This document shows, piece after piece, positions 25,949 through 36,135 of a DNA stretch of 64,000 bases. Origin of the DNA: Rhodospirillales bacterium. GTDB lineage: Bacteria > Pseudomonadota > Alphaproteobacteria > ATCC43930 > CGMCC-115725. Made by a program: the position numbers and the translations under genes. The notes beneath the pieces are model-generated. The model did no database searches, had not been told where the DNA came from, and was given only the letters and a program-made list of their open reading frames with translations. The DNA lies in assembly GCA_947473305.1 (NCBI GenBank), contig CANJCB010000017.1:1-64000 (forward strand), in the 5' to 3' direction. Numbering within the stretch: the stretch's first letter is position 1; each line of letters begins with the position of its first letter.

Positions 25949-27619
25949 ATGCCTGCCGAAAATACCTACGACTACATCGTCATCGGCGCGGGCTCCGCCG
26001 GCTGCATATTAGCCTATCGCCTGGCTTCAGAAGATGGAGCCTCCGTGCTTCTGCTAGAAGCGGGTCCTTCAGACGAAAGCTGGAAGGTAAGGATGCCCCG
26101 GGCCGTGCGCGAGGCCTATAAGCAAGGCAGCCCTCACGCCACCTGGTATCAGAGCGAACCCCAGGAACATCTCGACGGACGTGTCGTGCCCCATCCACGC
26201 GGGACCGGCATGGGCGGTTCCGCGTCGGTCAACGGCATGATCTTCCTGCGCGGCCATGCGCTCGACTACGAAACCTGGGCCCAGGAAGGCTGCCGGGGCT
26301 GGTCCTATGCCGACGTGCTGCCCTATTACAAGCGGCTCGAAAGCTTCGACGGAGGCGACGCCACCTATCGCGGGCGTAGTGGCGCGGTTCGGGTTTCGCT
26401 GCAAGACGAACTCAGCGAATTGGATGCCGCTTTTCTCCTGGCCGGCAAGCAGGCAGGATTTCCCGAGACAGCGGATGTGAACGGCCGGCAGCAGGAAGGT
26501 TTCTGCCACTTTCCTCTCAACATCGACGATGGGGTCCGGGCAAGCTCCTCCTATGCCTATCTCGTGAAACGGCAGAGACCGCCGAGCCTCAGCATCGCCA
26601 CCGGGGCCAAGGCCTGCCGTCTCCTGTTCGAAGGCAAGCGCGCGGTGGGTTTGGAATATCTCCAGAACGGCGCGCCACGGACGGTCCGGGCAGCGCGGGA
26701 AATTATCCTTTCCGGCGGCGCCTTCGGTTCGCCTCATCTGCTGATGCTGTCGGGCGTGGGACCGGCCGACGAGTTATCGGCCCTCGGCATCAAGCCGGTG
26801 GTGAACCTCCCGGGCGTGGGCCGCAACCTTCAGGATCACACCCATGTCCACGTGCAGTTCGAGTGTCTGAAACCCGTTTCGCTCAACGGACATCTCGTTC
26901 CACATCGGAAGGCGATGATCGGCCTCAACTGGCTGTTGTTCAGGAAAGGCATGGGCAGGGGCGCCAATGGAGTGGTGGGCGCTTTTCTTTGCAGCCCCAC
27001 GGAAACGCTGCATCCCAATATTGAAATCCACTATTACCCGATCCTGGTGACTCCCGAAGGAAAGCTGCCGCCGGGCAGGCATGGCTTCCGGCTTCTTGCC
27101 GGATCGATGCGCCCGGAGAGCCGCGGTTTCGTGAAGCTTCGCTCCGCCGATCCCTCCGTTCATCCCATCATCGATCCCTGTTATCTTTCTACCGAGAGGG
27201 ATCGGATTGAACATCGCGAAGCCTACGAGATCCTGCGGGAAGTCGCGCGCCAACCCGCCTACGATCCCTATCGCGGCAGAATGATCGAGCCCGAGACGGA
27301 ACCCCGCACAAAGGCGGAGATCGACGCCTACGTACGTCAGGCGCTGCTCACGACCTATCACCCCAGCGGGAGTTGCAAGATGGGCATCAGCGAGGATGCG
27401 GTCGTCGATCCGGAACTGAAGGTCCGGGGCGTCGAGGGCCTGCGTGTGGTGGATGCTTCCGTCATGCCACGGGTGGTCAGCAGTAACACCAACGGGCCGA
27501 CCATGATGATCGCCGAAAAGGCGTCGGACATGATCCTGGGCAAAACTGCCCTGCCACCGGAAGTCGCAGCCTATGCGACGATGCTGCCCCGTAAACCGCC
27601 CGTGGGCGCTCTCGCCTGA
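25949..27619 (+). CDS. GMC-family FAD-dependent oxidoreductase
   Basis: This 556-residue flavoprotein of the glucose-methanol-choline family oxidises an alcohol to an aldehyde. The dinucleotide-binding start is YDYIVIGAGSAGCILAYRLA, followed by LLLEAGP. GMC signature 1 appears around GTGMGGSASVNGMIFLRG and signature 2 as GAFGSPHLLMLSGVGP. The catalytic His lies in TYHPSGSCKMG, followed by VVDASVMP and NTNGPTMMIAEKASD. Length matches choline/alcohol dehydrogenases. Start at 25949 follows GGGGGAG. It is probably part of the rightward catabolic operon or transcribed separately after the hairpin. Confidence 0.94.
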   Translation: MPAENTYDYIVIGAGSAGCILAYRLASEDGASVLLLEAGPSDESWKVRMPRAVREAYKQGSPHATWYQSEPQEHLDGRVVPHPRGTGMGGSASVNGMIFLRGHALDYETWAQEGCRGWSYADVLPYYKRLESFDGGDATYRGRSGAVRVSLQDELSELDAAFLLAGKQAGFPETADVNGRQQEGFCHFPLNIDDGVRASSSYAYLVKRQRPPSLSIATGAKACRLLFEGKRAVGLEYLQNGAPRTVRAAREIILSGGAFGSPHLLMLSGVGPADELSALGIKPVVNLPGVGRNLQDHTHVHVQFECLKPVSLNGHLVPHRKAMIGLNWLLFRKGMGRGANGVVGAFLCSPTETLHPNIEIHYYPILVTPEGKLPPGRHGFRLLAGSMRPESRGFVKLRSADPSVHPIIDPCYLSTERDRIEHREAYEILREVARQPAYDPYRGRMIEPETEPRTKAEIDAYVRQALLTTYHPSGSCKMGISEDAVVDPELKVRGVEGLRVVDASVMPRVVSSNTNGPTMMIAEKASDMILGKTALPPEVAAYATMLPRKPPVGALA

Positions 27620-27656
27620 GAACGTCAGCCTGAGAACGTCAGCCTGAGAACGTCAG
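27615..27656. repeat. Three perfect tandem copies of a 14-bp unit over the GMC stop codon
   Basis: The unit CCTGAGAACGTCAG occurs at 27615-27628, 27629-27642 and 27643-27656 without mismatch. The first copy supplies the TGA stop of the oxidoreductase gene and the later copies extend into the 3' flank. It is a simple tandem duplication, probably from replication slippage. Confidence 0.9.
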
Positions 27657-27748
27657 CCCGAGATCATCACCCAGCCGGCGACGCCCAGCAGAAGAAGCGT
27701 AAAGCTCAGGGCCAAGCCGATCCTCAGGAGAAGGCGAGGGGCCGGCAT
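27653..27748 (-). CDS. Possible 31-residue single-helix membrane protein
   Basis: The frame MPAPRLLLRI, then a Leu/Val-rich segment ending GWVMISG, encodes a positively charged start followed by one hydrophobic helix. There is no clear ribosome site and the gene ends inside the 14-bp tandem repeats. It could be the tail of a slightly longer protein or chance. Function unknown. Confidence 0.25.
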   Translation of the reverse strand: MPAPRLLLRIGLALSFTLLLLGVAGWVMISG

Positions 27749-27812
27749 GTGGTTGTCGTTGACGCCTACGGGCCGTTTCTCGACGGAAACGACCTTGCAT
27801 GCACCGTAGGCT

Positions 27813-27836
27813 GGCGGCTCCGTGGAAGGAGCCGCC
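27813..27836 (-). terminator. Hairpin downstream of citrate synthase
   Basis: GGCGGCTCC and GGAGCCGCC pair perfectly around a six-base loop, starting 12 bp after the gltA stop on the minus strand. There is no T-run. It is most likely the gltA transcript end or a stabilising 3' structure. Confidence 0.55.
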
Positions 27837-27848
27837 GACCTGTTGGGA

Positions 27849-29162
27849 TTACGCACGGTCTTTGAGCAGAACGTAAGGACGACGGGCCTTGCCGATATAG
27901 AGCTGACGCGGACGGCCGATCTTGCCCTCCGGATCCTCGACCATCTCGTTCCACTGGGCGACCCAGCCGACGGTGCGGGCAATCGCGAAGAGTACCGTGA
28001 ACATGGAGGTCGGGAAGCCCATGGCCTTCAGGATGATGCCCGAATAGAAGTCGACGTTCGGGTAGAGCTTGCGCTGGACGAAATAGTCGTCCTCGAGCGC
28101 GATCTTCTCGAGCGCCATGGCGAGTTCGAGCTGCGGATCGTCCTTGATGCCGAGTTCCGCCAAGACGTCGTGGCAGGTCTGGCGCATGACGGCGGCACGC
28201 GGATCGTAATTCTTGTAGACCCGGTGACCGAAGCCATAGAGGACGAAATTGTCCTCCTTGCTTTTGGCGCGCTTGACGAACTCGCCGATATTATCCTTGT
28301 GACCGATCTCGCCGAGCATCTTCAGGACCGCCTCGTTGGCCCCGCCATGGGCAGGTCCCCAGAGCGACGCGATGCCGGCAGCGATACAGGCGAAAGGATT
28401 GGCGCCGCTGGAGCCCGCCATGCGGACGGTCGAGGTGGACGCATTCTGCTCGTGATCCTGATGGAGCACGAAAATCCGGTCCATCGCCTTCGAAAGGATC
28501 GGACTGACCTTATATTCCTCGCAGGGGACCGAGAAGGTCATATGGAGGAAATTCTCCGCATAGGAGAGGTCGTTGCGCGGATAGACGAAGGGCTGGCCGA
28601 GCGAATACTTATAGGCCATAGCCGCGATCGTCGGCATCTTGGCGATCAGCCGATAGGAGGCGATCACGCGCTGACGCGGGTCGTTGATATCGAGGCTGTC
28701 GTGATAGAAGGCCGAGAGCGCTCCCACCACGCCGCAAAGCACCGCCATGGGATGCGCGTCGCGCCGGAATCCGCGGAAGAACATCGAGAGCTGTTCATGC
28801 ACCATCGTATGGAGCGTGATGTCCCGGACGAACTTTTCCTTCTGCGGCTTGGTCGGCAGCTCGCCGTTCAGCAGGAGATAGGCCGACTCCATTGAGTCGC
28901 TGTGCTTGGCCAGCTCGTCGATCGAATAGCCGCGGTAGAGCAGCTCGCCGACATCGCCATCGATATAGGTGATCGCGGACTTGCAGCTTCCCGTGGCCGT
29001 ATATCCCGGGTCGTAGGTGAAGTGACCGGTGCCGCCATAGAGCTTTCGGATGTCGATGACCTTGGGTCCGACCGTTCCGGAGAGGACCGGCATATCGATC
29101 GACTTGCCGGTCGAATTGTCCTTGAGAGTAACGGTTTCGGCTTTTTGGTCTTTCGCGTCCAT
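27849..29162 (-). CDS. gltA: Citrate synthase (type II)
   Basis: This 437-residue enzyme condenses oxaloacetate with acetyl-CoA to citrate, the first TCA-cycle step. Length and an N-terminal beta domain ([20 protein letters not shown]) are those of hexameric, NADH-sensitive bacterial citrate synthases. Active-site contexts are visible: the His-containing HDQEQ-like loop as [12 protein letters not shown], the [12 protein letters not shown] motif, [13 protein letters not shown] and the catalytic Asp region NVDFYSG. It is followed by a hairpin. A possible promoter lies at 29230-29258. It stands downstream of gltX in the same orientation with a 104-bp gap, a common alphaproteobacterial arrangement. 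Confidence 0.98.
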   Translation of the reverse strand: MDAKDQKAETVTLKDNSTGKSIDMPVLSGTVGPKVIDIRKLYGGTGHFTYDPGYTATGSCKSAITYIDGDVGELLYRGYSIDELAKHSDSMESAYLLLNGELPTKPQKEKFVRDITLHTMVHEQLSMFFRGFRRDAHPMAVLCGVVGALSAFYHDSLDINDPRQRVIASYRLIAKMPTIAAMAYKYSLGQPFVYPRNDLSYAENFLHMTFSVPCEEYKVSPILSKAMDRIFVLHQDHEQNASTSTVRMAGSSGANPFACIAAGIASLWGPAHGGANEAVLKMLGEIGHKDNIGEFVKRAKSKEDNFVLYGFGHRVYKNYDPRAAVMRQTCHDVLAELGIKDDPQLELAMALEKIALEDDYFVQRKLYPNVDFYSGIILKAMGFPTSMFTVLFAIARTVGWVAQWNEMVEDPEGKIGRPRQLYIGKARRPYVLLKDRA

Positions 29163-29229
29163 CGATCTAGTTCCTCTATCGACCCGTGGATAACTGGCGC
29201 TCTTGTGCGGCGCAAAATCGTATACTCAA

Positions 29230-29258
29230 GATATAGGCCGTTGTCGGCCCGCAAGCAA
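29230..29258 (-). promoter_or_regulatory. Candidate gltA promoter
   Basis: On the minus strand TTGCTT (29258-29253) and TATATC (29235-29230) are 17 bp apart, 67 bp upstream of the gltA start. The matches to consensus are 3/6 and 4/6. The segment is AT-rich between two GC-rich genes. Confidence 0.3.
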
Positions 29259-29266
29259 AGCCAATC

Positions 29267-30679
29267 CTAATGGTGCGGTGCAGTTCCAGCGGCATCGCCG
29301 ATGCGTCCGAGGGTCTCCTCACGACCGAGCGCGATCATCACCTCGAATATTCCCGGGGAGGCCGTGGAGCCTGAAAGCGCGGCCCGCAACGGCTGCGCCA
29401 TGACACCCAGTTTCACGCCCTCCGCCTCGACGAAAACCCGCAAAGCGGTCTCCAGAGGCTCGACCGCCCAATCGGTTCCGGCGATTTCCCGGGCGAAACG
29501 TCCCAGTCTTTCCCGCGCTTCGGGCGTCAGAAGATCCTGGGCCTTGGGCTCCATCGGAATAGGCCTGCTCTCGGCAAGAAACCGGGCGCGGGCGGCGAGT
29601 TCAGGGATCGTTTTCGCCCGTGGCTTCAAAATCGGCATCGCGGTTTCAATCCGGGCAGCCACCTCTCGCGTCACCGCCCGTCCCAGCAATTTTTCAAGTT
29701 CCGGCAGGGCGAGGGCCAGGAGCCGCTCGTCGCCGGTCTCGCGGATATAGTGCCCGTTCAGGTTTTCGAGCTTCGCGAAATCGAAGCGTGCCGGGGCACG
29801 GCCAACCGCATCCAGATCGAACCATTGGATCGCCTGCTCGGTGCCGATGATCTCGTCGTCGCCGTGCCCCCAGCCGAGGCGGAGGAGGTAATTGCGCAGG
29901 GCCTCGGGCAGATAGCCCATGTCCCGATAAGCCTCGACCCCGAGCGCGCCATGGCGCTTCGAGAGTTTCGCCCCATCCGGCCCATGAATCAGCGGGATAT
30001 GGGCGAAATTTGGCGGCTCCCAGCCCATCCCGCGATAGATTTGCGTCTGGCGGAAGGCGTTCGTCAAATGGTCGTCGCCGCGGATCACATGGGTGATCGC
30101 CATGTCGTGGTCGTCGACCACCACCGAAAGATTATAGGTGGGCGTGCCGTCGGCTCGCAGGATGATGAGATCGTCCATTTGTGAATTGGCGACCGTCACC
30201 TTGCCCTGAACCTGGTCCTCGATCACCGTCTCGCCTTCGCGCTCGGCTTTCAGGCGAATGACAGGCGGTACGTTGAGCCGCGCTTCGGAAGGGTCCCGGT
30301 CACGCCACGCGCCGTCGTAAAGGATCGAGCGGCCTTCGGCTCGGGCCTTCTCACGCATGGCCGTCAGTTCCTCGGGCGTCGCATAGCAGTAATAGGCCCG
30401 GCCTCGCGCCAATAGATCCCGAGCGACTTCCGCATGCCGCTCGGCGCGCTCCGACTGCATGACCACATCGCCGTCCCAGGGCAGTCCCAGCCAGGACAAT
30501 CCCTCGAGAATAGCGGCGATGGCCTCCTTGGTGGAACGGGCACGATCCGTATCTTCGATGCGCAGCTTGAACGTCCCGCCATGGTGGCGCGCGAAAAGCC
30601 AGTTGAAGAGGGCGGTGCGAGCGCCTCCGATATGGAGGAAGCCCGTCGGCGAAGGAGCGAAGCGGACGATGGGAGCCAT
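29267..30679 (-). CDS. gltX: Glutamyl-tRNA synthetase
   Basis: This 470-residue class I aminoacyl-tRNA synthetase charges tRNA-Glu. The HIGH-type motif is [19 protein letters not shown] near the N-terminus, and the KMSKS motif appears as [10 protein letters not shown] at about residue 242. The [12 protein letters not shown] segment binds glutamate. The C-terminal anticodon-binding part is present and the length is normal for one-domain bacterial GltX. Alphaproteobacteria often have two GltX copies; only one is in this window. It diverges from comEC across 46 bp. Confidence 0.98.
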   Translation of the reverse strand: MAPIVRFAPSPTGFLHIGGARTALFNWLFARHHGGTFKLRIEDTDRARSTKEAIAAILEGLSWLGLPWDGDVVMQSERAERHAEVARDLLARGRAYYCYATPEELTAMREKARAEGRSILYDGAWRDRDPSEARLNVPPVIRLKAEREGETVIEDQVQGKVTVANSQMDDLIILRADGTPTYNLSVVVDDHDMAITHVIRGDDHLTNAFRQTQIYRGMGWEPPNFAHIPLIHGPDGAKLSKRHGALGVEAYRDMGYLPEALRNYLLRLGWGHGDDEIIGTEQAIQWFDLDAVGRAPARFDFAKLENLNGHYIRETGDERLLALALPELEKLLGRAVTREVAARIETAMPILKPRAKTIPELAARARFLAESRPIPMEPKAQDLLTPEARERLGRFAREIAGTDWAVEPLETALRVFVEAEGVKLGVMAQPLRAALSGSTASPGIFEVMIALGREETLGRIGDAAGTAPHH

Positions 30680-30725
30680 AAGCGGGGTCTTAGCACCGGG
30701 CGCGGTTCAGCGCTAGAGTGCCGCC

Positions 30726-32840
30726 ATGTCCGTCGAAGCCGCACATCCAGGCGTCTTGGAACCCACTTCGCGCGGGATCGGCGCCTGGCTCGTCGAGAGT
30801 TTCATCGAGGAACGGGGCCGCTGGATCCTCTGGCTGCCGGTGCTGCTCGGCACGGGGATCGGCGTCTATTTTTCCATGACGGTTGAACCGCCACGCTGGA
30901 TCGGCGGCCTGGCTCTTGTGCTGGCGACGGGGGGATTGGCCCTGACATGGCGATCCGCGACCGCCTTGCCCGCCATGGTGGGAATTTTCACGGTATCCCT
31001 GGGATTCTTCGCCGCTCAACTCCAGGCTTGGACGGCCGCCGCGCCGGTCCTGGAGAGACGCCTCGGTCCGGTCGCCATCGAGGGCCGGCTTGCGGAAATC
31101 GATCCGCTGCCAAGCGGTCGCCGCGTCATCATAGAGCCCTCGTCGATCCAAAGGCTCGCCGCCGACAAGATGCCGGCCCGGATCCGCATTCGCGCGGACA
31201 AGGGATCCGAAAATCTGCTCCCCGGCGACCGCATCAAGGTCCGGGCAACCCTGCTGCCACCGCCCTCGCCCGCCCTGCCGGGCGCCTATGATTTCCAGCG
31301 CCGCGCCTATTTCGACCGTCTGGGAGCGGTGGGATATGCCGTCTCGCCTCTGGAGCGCATTCCCGGTGGAGGGGCAGCCTCGTGGCGGATCGCCGTCGAA
31401 GCCGTGCGGACGACGATCACCGATCATATCCGCGCGGCTTTGCCGGGACCGACGGGGGCCATCGCCGCGGCACTCATCACCGGCCAGACCCACGCGATCC
31501 CGCCGGAGGATGCGGAAGCCTTCCGAAACGCCGGCCTCGCCCATATCCTGGTGATCGCCGGCCTGCATATGGGGATGATCGCCGGGCTGGCTTTCTTCGC
31601 GCTTCGGGCCTTCTTTGCCCTGATCCCGGCGCTGGCGCTGCGCTACCCGACCAAGAAATGGGCGGCCTTGGGCACGCTTTGCGTCACCTTCGGCTATATG
31701 CTGCTGTCGGGGGCCACGGTCTCCTCGCGGCGCTCCTTCCTCATGACCGGGCTGATGCTGCTGGCGGTGCTGGCCGACCGGCTCAACATCTCGGCCAGGG
31801 CTATCGCCTTTGCCGCGATTGCCATCCTCCTTTACGAGCCTGTCGCCGCGGCGGGTCCGAGTTTTCAGATGTCTTTCGCGGCGGTGGGAGGCCTCATCGC
31901 CTTCTACGAGACCTTCCGAAAGCGCTTCGGCGCCTGGCATTCGCGAAGCGGCGCCCTGGGCCGGACGGGGCTTTATCTCTTCGGGATTTGCTGCACCACC
32001 ATGGTCAGCACCGTCGCGACCATGCCCTTCACCATTTTCCACTTCAACCGCTTCCCGCTTTACTCGGTCGCCGCCAATATCGTCGCGGTCCCGATCACCG
32101 GCTTCTGGGTCATGCCCTGGGCGCTGGCGAGTTGCTTCCTGATGCCCCTGGGGCTCGAAAACCTGGCGCTTCAGCCGATGGGATGGGGATTGGATGTCAT
32201 CGCGGCAATCGCGCATCAGGTCACGTCATGGCCGGGATCGGTGCTTTCTGTGCCCACCATGCCGGGATGGGGATTGGGCTTGGTCTCCATCGGCGGCGCC
32301 TGGCTCTGTATCTGGCTTGGCAACTGGCGGCTTTTGGGATTGGCGCCCATAGCCACGGGATTTCTCTCGATCCTCTGGCTCACCCCACCCGATGTCATCG
32401 TCGCCAGCGAAAGCAATCTCTTCGCGGTGCGCGCGACCGATGGAAATTATCTCCTGTCGAGCAGTCACCGCAGCCAATTCAGCGAGGATGCCTGGGTCCG
32501 TCAGGCCGCCGCCGAAGCCGGCCCGACCTGGCCTGTCTTCGGAACCAGCGTGGATGGATCGATTTCCTGCGACGCCGCCGGATGCCTCTATCGCGCGAAG
32601 GAGCGCGCCGTCGCCTTTATCCGCGATGGAACGGCGTTAGAGGAAGATTGCAAAAAGGCCGATCTTGTGATCGCGCCCTTTGGCATCGACCGAAGATGCC
32701 GGCGCAATACGGTCGTGATCGACCGGCTCGATACCTGGCGGAACGGCAGCTATTCGGTCTGGCTGACCTTGGAAGGGATCAGGCTGGAAAGCGTCGCCGA
32801 TTGGCGCGGTGACCGTCCCTGGTCACGACGCCCTCAGTAG
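30726..32840 (+). CDS. comEC: ComEC/Rec2-family DNA uptake channel protein
   Basis: This 704-residue polytopic membrane protein would carry single-stranded DNA across the inner membrane during natural transformation. The N-terminal part has two or more helices and a DUF4131-like OB-fold segment (about 100-210). It is followed by the ComEC core with [38 protein letters not shown] and [17 protein letters not shown]. The C-terminal soluble region lacks a metallo-beta-lactamase HxHxDH motif, as in other alphaproteobacteria. The gene is head-to-head with gltX and its stop overlaps the end of lexA by 7 bp. No other competence gene is nearby. Confidence 0.93.
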   Translation: MSVEAAHPGVLEPTSRGIGAWLVESFIEERGRWILWLPVLLGTGIGVYFSMTVEPPRWIGGLALVLATGGLALTWRSATALPAMVGIFTVSLGFFAAQLQAWTAAAPVLERRLGPVAIEGRLAEIDPLPSGRRVIIEPSSIQRLAADKMPARIRIRADKGSENLLPGDRIKVRATLLPPPSPALPGAYDFQRRAYFDRLGAVGYAVSPLERIPGGGAASWRIAVEAVRTTITDHIRAALPGPTGAIAAALITGQTHAIPPEDAEAFRNAGLAHILVIAGLHMGMIAGLAFFALRAFFALIPALALRYPTKKWAALGTLCVTFGYMLLSGATVSSRRSFLMTGLMLLAVLADRLNISARAIAFAAIAILLYEPVAAAGPSFQMSFAAVGGLIAFYETFRKRFGAWHSRSGALGRTGLYLFGICCTTMVSTVATMPFTIFHFNRFPLYSVAANIVAVPITGFWVMPWALASCFLMPLGLENLALQPMGWGLDVIAAIAHQVTSWPGSVLSVPTMPGWGLGLVSIGGAWLCIWLGNWRLLGLAPIATGFLSILWLTPPDVIVASESNLFAVRATDGNYLLSSSHRSQFSEDAWVRQAAAEAGPTWPVFGTSVDGSISCDAAGCLYRAKERAVAFIRDGTALEEDCKKADLVIAPFGIDRRCRRNTVVIDRLDTWRNGSYSVWLTLEGIRLESVADWRGDRPWSRRPQ

Positions 32841-33538
32841 CGGCGCATCAAGCCGACCAGTTTGCCTTGGACCTTCACCCGGTCAGGGCCGAAGATGCGG
32901 GTCTCATAGGTCTTGTTGGCCGGCTCCAGGGCGATCGAATCGCCGCGCCGGCGCAGGCGCTTCAAGGTCACTTCGTTGCTGTCGACGAGCGCGACCACGA
33001 TGGCCCCGTTCTCGGCCGTCTCGCAACGCTGGATCAGCACGGTGTCGCCGTCGAGGATGCCCGCATCGATCATGCTGTCGCCCGCCACTTCGAGCGCATA
33101 ATGCTCGCCCCGGCCCAGCAGACTGGCGGGAACGCCGATGAGATTGGACTGGTCCCGCAAAGCCTCGATCGGCGTACCGGCGGCGATCCGGCCATAGAGC
33201 GGCAGCTGCACGGGGTCGTTCGAACCGTTCGATAAGGCGCCCGGCAATGCCGCCTTGAAATCCCCCTTTATGACAGTCGGGGCGAAACGGTTGCGTTCCG
33301 CTCCGCGTCCATTGGTCGAGGTCTCCTCGGGAAGACGAATGACTTCCAGGGCGCGCGCCCTATGGGGCAAGCGGCGAATGAAGCCGCGCTCCTCCAACCC
33401 GCTGATCAGCCGATGAATGCCCGATTTCGACTTCAGTCCCAGCGCCTCCTTCATCTCTTCGAAAGAAGGGGAAATGCCGCTGTCGGAAAGCCGGCGATTG
33501 ATGAAGATCAGAAGCTCGAACTGCTTTTTGGTCAGCAT
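32834..33538 (-). CDS. lexA: LexA repressor
   Basis: This 234-residue SOS repressor has a winged-helix DNA-binding domain ([33 protein letters not shown]), a linker and an S24-type self-cleavage domain. The scissile Ala-Gly is in GRIAAGTP (A120-G121), with catalytic Ser155 in VAGDSMID and Lys193 in EVTLKRLRR. The total length, with a longer linker than the 202-residue E. coli form, fits alphaproteobacterial LexA. The ribosome site GGAGGA precedes the ATG. A GTTC-N7-GTTC box about 70-83 bp upstream indicates autoregulation. The 3' end overlaps comEC convergently. Confidence 0.98.
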   Translation of the reverse strand: MLTKKQFELLIFINRRLSDSGISPSFEEMKEALGLKSKSGIHRLISGLEERGFIRRLPHRARALEVIRLPEETSTNGRGAERNRFAPTVIKGDFKAALPGALSNGSNDPVQLPLYGRIAAGTPIEALRDQSNLIGVPASLLGRGEHYALEVAGDSMIDAGILDGDTVLIQRCETAENGAIVVALVDSNEVTLKRLRRRGDSIALEPANKTYETRIFGPDRVKVQGKLVGLMRRY

Positions 33539-33606
33539 CCGCCATCCTCCGGAGGACCGCCCGGCTCGCCCGGGCAGAACTGGAACAAAACAAAAACTCT
33601 GGCGAT

Positions 33607-33621
33607 GTTCTAGTTTAGTTC
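33607..33621. promoter_or_regulatory. SOS box (LexA operator) upstream of lexA
   Basis: GTTCTAGTTTAGTTC is an exact GTTC-N7-GTTC direct repeat, the operator form known for LexA in Rhodobacter, Sinorhizobium and other alphaproteobacteria. It lies between moeA and lexA, 69 bp upstream of the lexA start, where autorepression is expected. Confidence 0.85.
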
Positions 33622-33651
33622 CCCATAGGCGTCAATCGGAAAACTGAAGCC

Positions 33652-34866
33652 TCAGAAAAGGCCCGGCGCCGACGCGAGATCGACGATTTCGACCATTTCG
33701 CCCGCGGCGATGGCAGGCGCGTGGGGCTTCCGGATCACCAGGCAATCGGCCCGCGCGAGCAGCGACAGCATGGAACTGTCCTGCTTTTTGAAGGGGGTGA
33801 CTTCCATCGTTCCGTCGCGCGCGCGGGACAGCGTCGCCCGAAGATAATCCTGCCGCCGGTCATTGGCTCCGAGCGGCACGGCGAGACGCGCCTGCACAGT
33901 CGCGGCGCCGGTGGCGTCGAGCCCCAGCAGCCGCTCCAGCGCCGGCTTGGCGAAGAGCACCGCGCAGACCAGGGAGGATACCGGGTTCCCCGGCAGTCCG
34001 ATCATCGTGGTCTCGTGAAAGCGGCCGACCATCAAGGGTTTTCCCGGCCGCATGGCGATCTGCCAGAAATCGAGCGCCAGCCCCGCGTCGCCCAAAGCGC
34101 CGCGGACAAGATCGTGTTCACCGACCGACGCGCCACCCGTGGTCAAAAGCAGATCGGCACCGCGCGCGCCTTCGGCAAGACGCTGGAGCGAGCCCGCATC
34201 GTCGGCGGCGATGCCGAGCTGGATCGGTATGCCGCCAGCCGCCAGGACGAAAGCGCCCAGCGCCAGCCCATTGGAGCTCACGATCTGGTTCGCCCCCACG
34301 GGATCGCCGGGCATGACCACCTCGTCGCCGGTGGGAAGGATGGCGACACGGGGACGGCGGCGGACCATGACCCAGGGCCGGTTCATGGCCGCGATGAGCC
34401 CGATGTCCCGCACCGTGATCCGCCGGCCGGCGCGCAGTCCCACGTCGCCCGTCGCGAAATCGAGGCCGGCAGGCCGAACATAGGTGCCCTTGGCCGCACC
34501 TTCCTTGACCGTGACCCAATCGCCGTCGCGATCGGTGTCTTCCTGAATGACGATCGTATCGCTTCCCCGGGCAAGCGGCGCGCCCGTGAAGATCCGAACC
34601 GCCTCGCCGGGACCGACGGTCCCCTCGAAACCACTCCCAGCGGGAACCGCGCCGATCACCTTGAGCTTCGCCGGGACCGAAGCGACGTCCGCCGCGCGGA
34701 CCGCATAGCCATCCATGGCCGACACATCCCAGGGCGGCTGCGTCCGGCGTGAGACGATGTCCTCGGCGAGCACCCGGCCGAAGGCCTCGGACACGGGGAT
34801 CTGCTCCGCACCCAGGGGTTTCAAAGGCGCGAGCAGTCTTGAAAGGGCTTCCTCGACCGAAATCAT
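33652..34866 (-). CDS. moeA: Molybdopterin molybdenumtransferase MoeA
   Basis: This 404-residue enzyme inserts molybdate into adenylylated molybdopterin, the last step of basic molybdenum cofactor synthesis. The start at 34866 overlaps the moaC stop (ATGA). Family motifs are [25 protein letters not shown] in pieces ([15 protein letters not shown]), [36 protein letters not shown] and [13 protein letters not shown]. Length matches E. coli MoeA (411). The cofactor would be used by molybdoenzymes such as the CoxL-like protein in this window. Confidence 0.97.
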   Translation of the reverse strand: MISVEEALSRLLAPLKPLGAEQIPVSEAFGRVLAEDIVSRRTQPPWDVSAMDGYAVRAADVASVPAKLKVIGAVPAGSGFEGTVGPGEAVRIFTGAPLARGSDTIVIQEDTDRDGDWVTVKEGAAKGTYVRPAGLDFATGDVGLRAGRRITVRDIGLIAAMNRPWVMVRRRPRVAILPTGDEVVMPGDPVGANQIVSSNGLALGAFVLAAGGIPIQLGIAADDAGSLQRLAEGARGADLLLTTGGASVGEHDLVRGALGDAGLALDFWQIAMRPGKPLMVGRFHETTMIGLPGNPVSSLVCAVLFAKPALERLLGLDATGAATVQARLAVPLGANDRRQDYLRATLSRARDGTMEVTPFKKQDSSMLSLLARADCLVIRKPHAPAIAAGEMVEIVDLASAPGLF

Positions 34867-35336
34867 CGCTCGTAGGTCCCGGATTTGCCGCCCGATTTCT
34901 TGAGAAGCCGGAGATCGGTGATGGTCATGCCGCGATCCACCGCCTTGCACATGTCATAGACCGTGAGCGCCGCGACCGAGGCGGCGGTCAAGGCTTCCAT
35001 CTCCACGCCGGTGCGGCCCGTCACCTTGCAGGTGGCGGTGATATCGACCGCGTTCCGCGAGGGATCGCAGGCAAGATCCACCGTCACCGAATTGAGCGCC
35101 AGCGGATGGCAGAGGGGGATCAGGTCCGCTGTTCGTTTGGCCCCCATGATCCCGGCGAGCCGCGCGACCGACAGCACGTCGCCCTTCTTGACCCCGCCCG
35201 CCATGATGAGGTCGAGGGTCGCCTTTTCCATGAGCACGCTCGCTCCGGCGACAGCGATACGCTCGGTCTCCGGCTTTGCCGAGACATCCACCATGACGGC
35301 AGCGCCGCTTTCGTCGAAATGGGTGAGCTTCCCCAT
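34863..35336 (-). CDS. moaC: Cyclic pyranopterin monophosphate synthase MoaC
   Basis: This 157-residue enzyme converts the MoaA product to cyclic pyranopterin monophosphate. The start at 35336 gives [19 protein letters not shown], the family N-terminus. Active-site segments are [33 protein letters not shown] and the Lys/Asp pair in KAVDRGM. It starts four bases after trpC and overlaps moeA, so cofactor synthesis is co-transcribed with tryptophan genes, as in many alphaproteobacteria. Confidence 0.97.
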   Translation of the reverse strand: MGKLTHFDESGAAVMVDVSAKPETERIAVAGASVLMEKATLDLIMAGGVKKGDVLSVARLAGIMGAKRTADLIPLCHPLALNSVTVDLACDPSRNAVDITATCKVTGRTGVEMEALTAASVAALTVYDMCKAVDRGMTITDLRLLKKSGGKSGTYER

Positions 35337-35340
35337 CGGC

Positions 35341-36135
35341 TCAACCCGTCCCGAGCAAGGCTCGGGTCGCCGCCTCGACATCCTGCTGCTTCATCAGGGA
35401 TTCGCCCACCAGGAAACAGCTTGCGCCGACATGGGCGAGCCTCTCCAGGTCGGCGGTCTTATAGATGCCGCTCTCGCTGACCAGCATCCGCCCCTTGGGC
35501 AGGTTCGCGGCCAGTTCCTCCGTGGTCGCAAGATCCACCGTCAAAGTCTTGAGATTGCGGTTGTTGATGCCGAGAAGGGGACTTTCGAGCCGCAAGGCCC
35601 GGTCGAGTTCCTCCCGGTTATGGACCTCGACGAGCACATCCATGCCGAGGCCGAAGGCCGCCGCTTCGAGTTCCGCGGCCTGATTGTCCGCCAAGGCCGC
35701 CATGATCAGCAGGATGCAATCGGCGCCCAGGGCACGGGCTTCGACGACCTGATAGGGATCGAGCATGAAGTCCTTGCGGATCACCGGCAGGGCGCAGGCG
35801 GCGCGGGCGGCGACGAGATGGCTGGCGGCGCCCTGGAAATAGGGCTCGTCGGTCAGGACGGAAAGGCAGGTCGCCCCGCCTCTGGCATAGGCCGCCGCAA
35901 GCGAGGGCGGATCGAAATCAGGCCGGATGAGACCCTTGCTGGGAGAGGCTTTCTTGATTTCCGCGATGAGGCCATAGCCGCCTTTCGCCACGGTCGCTTT
36001 CAAGGCGGCGGCGAAACCGCGAGGGGCAGAGGCTTTACCCAACTCTTTTTCCAATTCGCCGAGCGGTTTCTTCTTCTTGCTCTCGGCGACGGCGACCAGC
36101 TTGTCGTCGCAGATGCGCGTCAGCACGTCGCTCAT
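35341..36135 (-). CDS. trpC: Indole-3-glycerol phosphate synthase
   Basis: This 264-residue TIM-barrel enzyme closes the indole ring of tryptophan (CdRP to indole-3-glycerol phosphate). Visible motifs are [18 protein letters not shown] (catalytic Lys), [36 protein letters not shown] and SESGI. It is monofunctional, without a fused TrpF. Its start overlaps the trpD stop (ATGA). Confidence 0.98.
   Translation of the reverse strand: MSDVLTRICDDKLVAVAESKKKKPLGELEKELGKASAPRGFAAALKATVAKGGYGLIAEIKKASPSKGLIRPDFDPPSLAAAYARGGATCLSVLTDEPYFQGAASHLVAARAACALPVIRKDFMLDPYQVVEARALGADCILLIMAALADNQAAELEAAAFGLGMDVLVEVHNREELDRALRLESPLLGINNRNLKTLTVDLATTEELAANLPKGRMLVSESGIYKTADLERLAHVGASCFLVGESLMKQQDVEAATRALLGTG

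Noticed and set aside
32834-32840. comEC/lexA overlap as a frameshift or assembly error
   Set aside because: Both proteins are full length with normal ends. A 7-bp convergent overlap is common in compact genomes.
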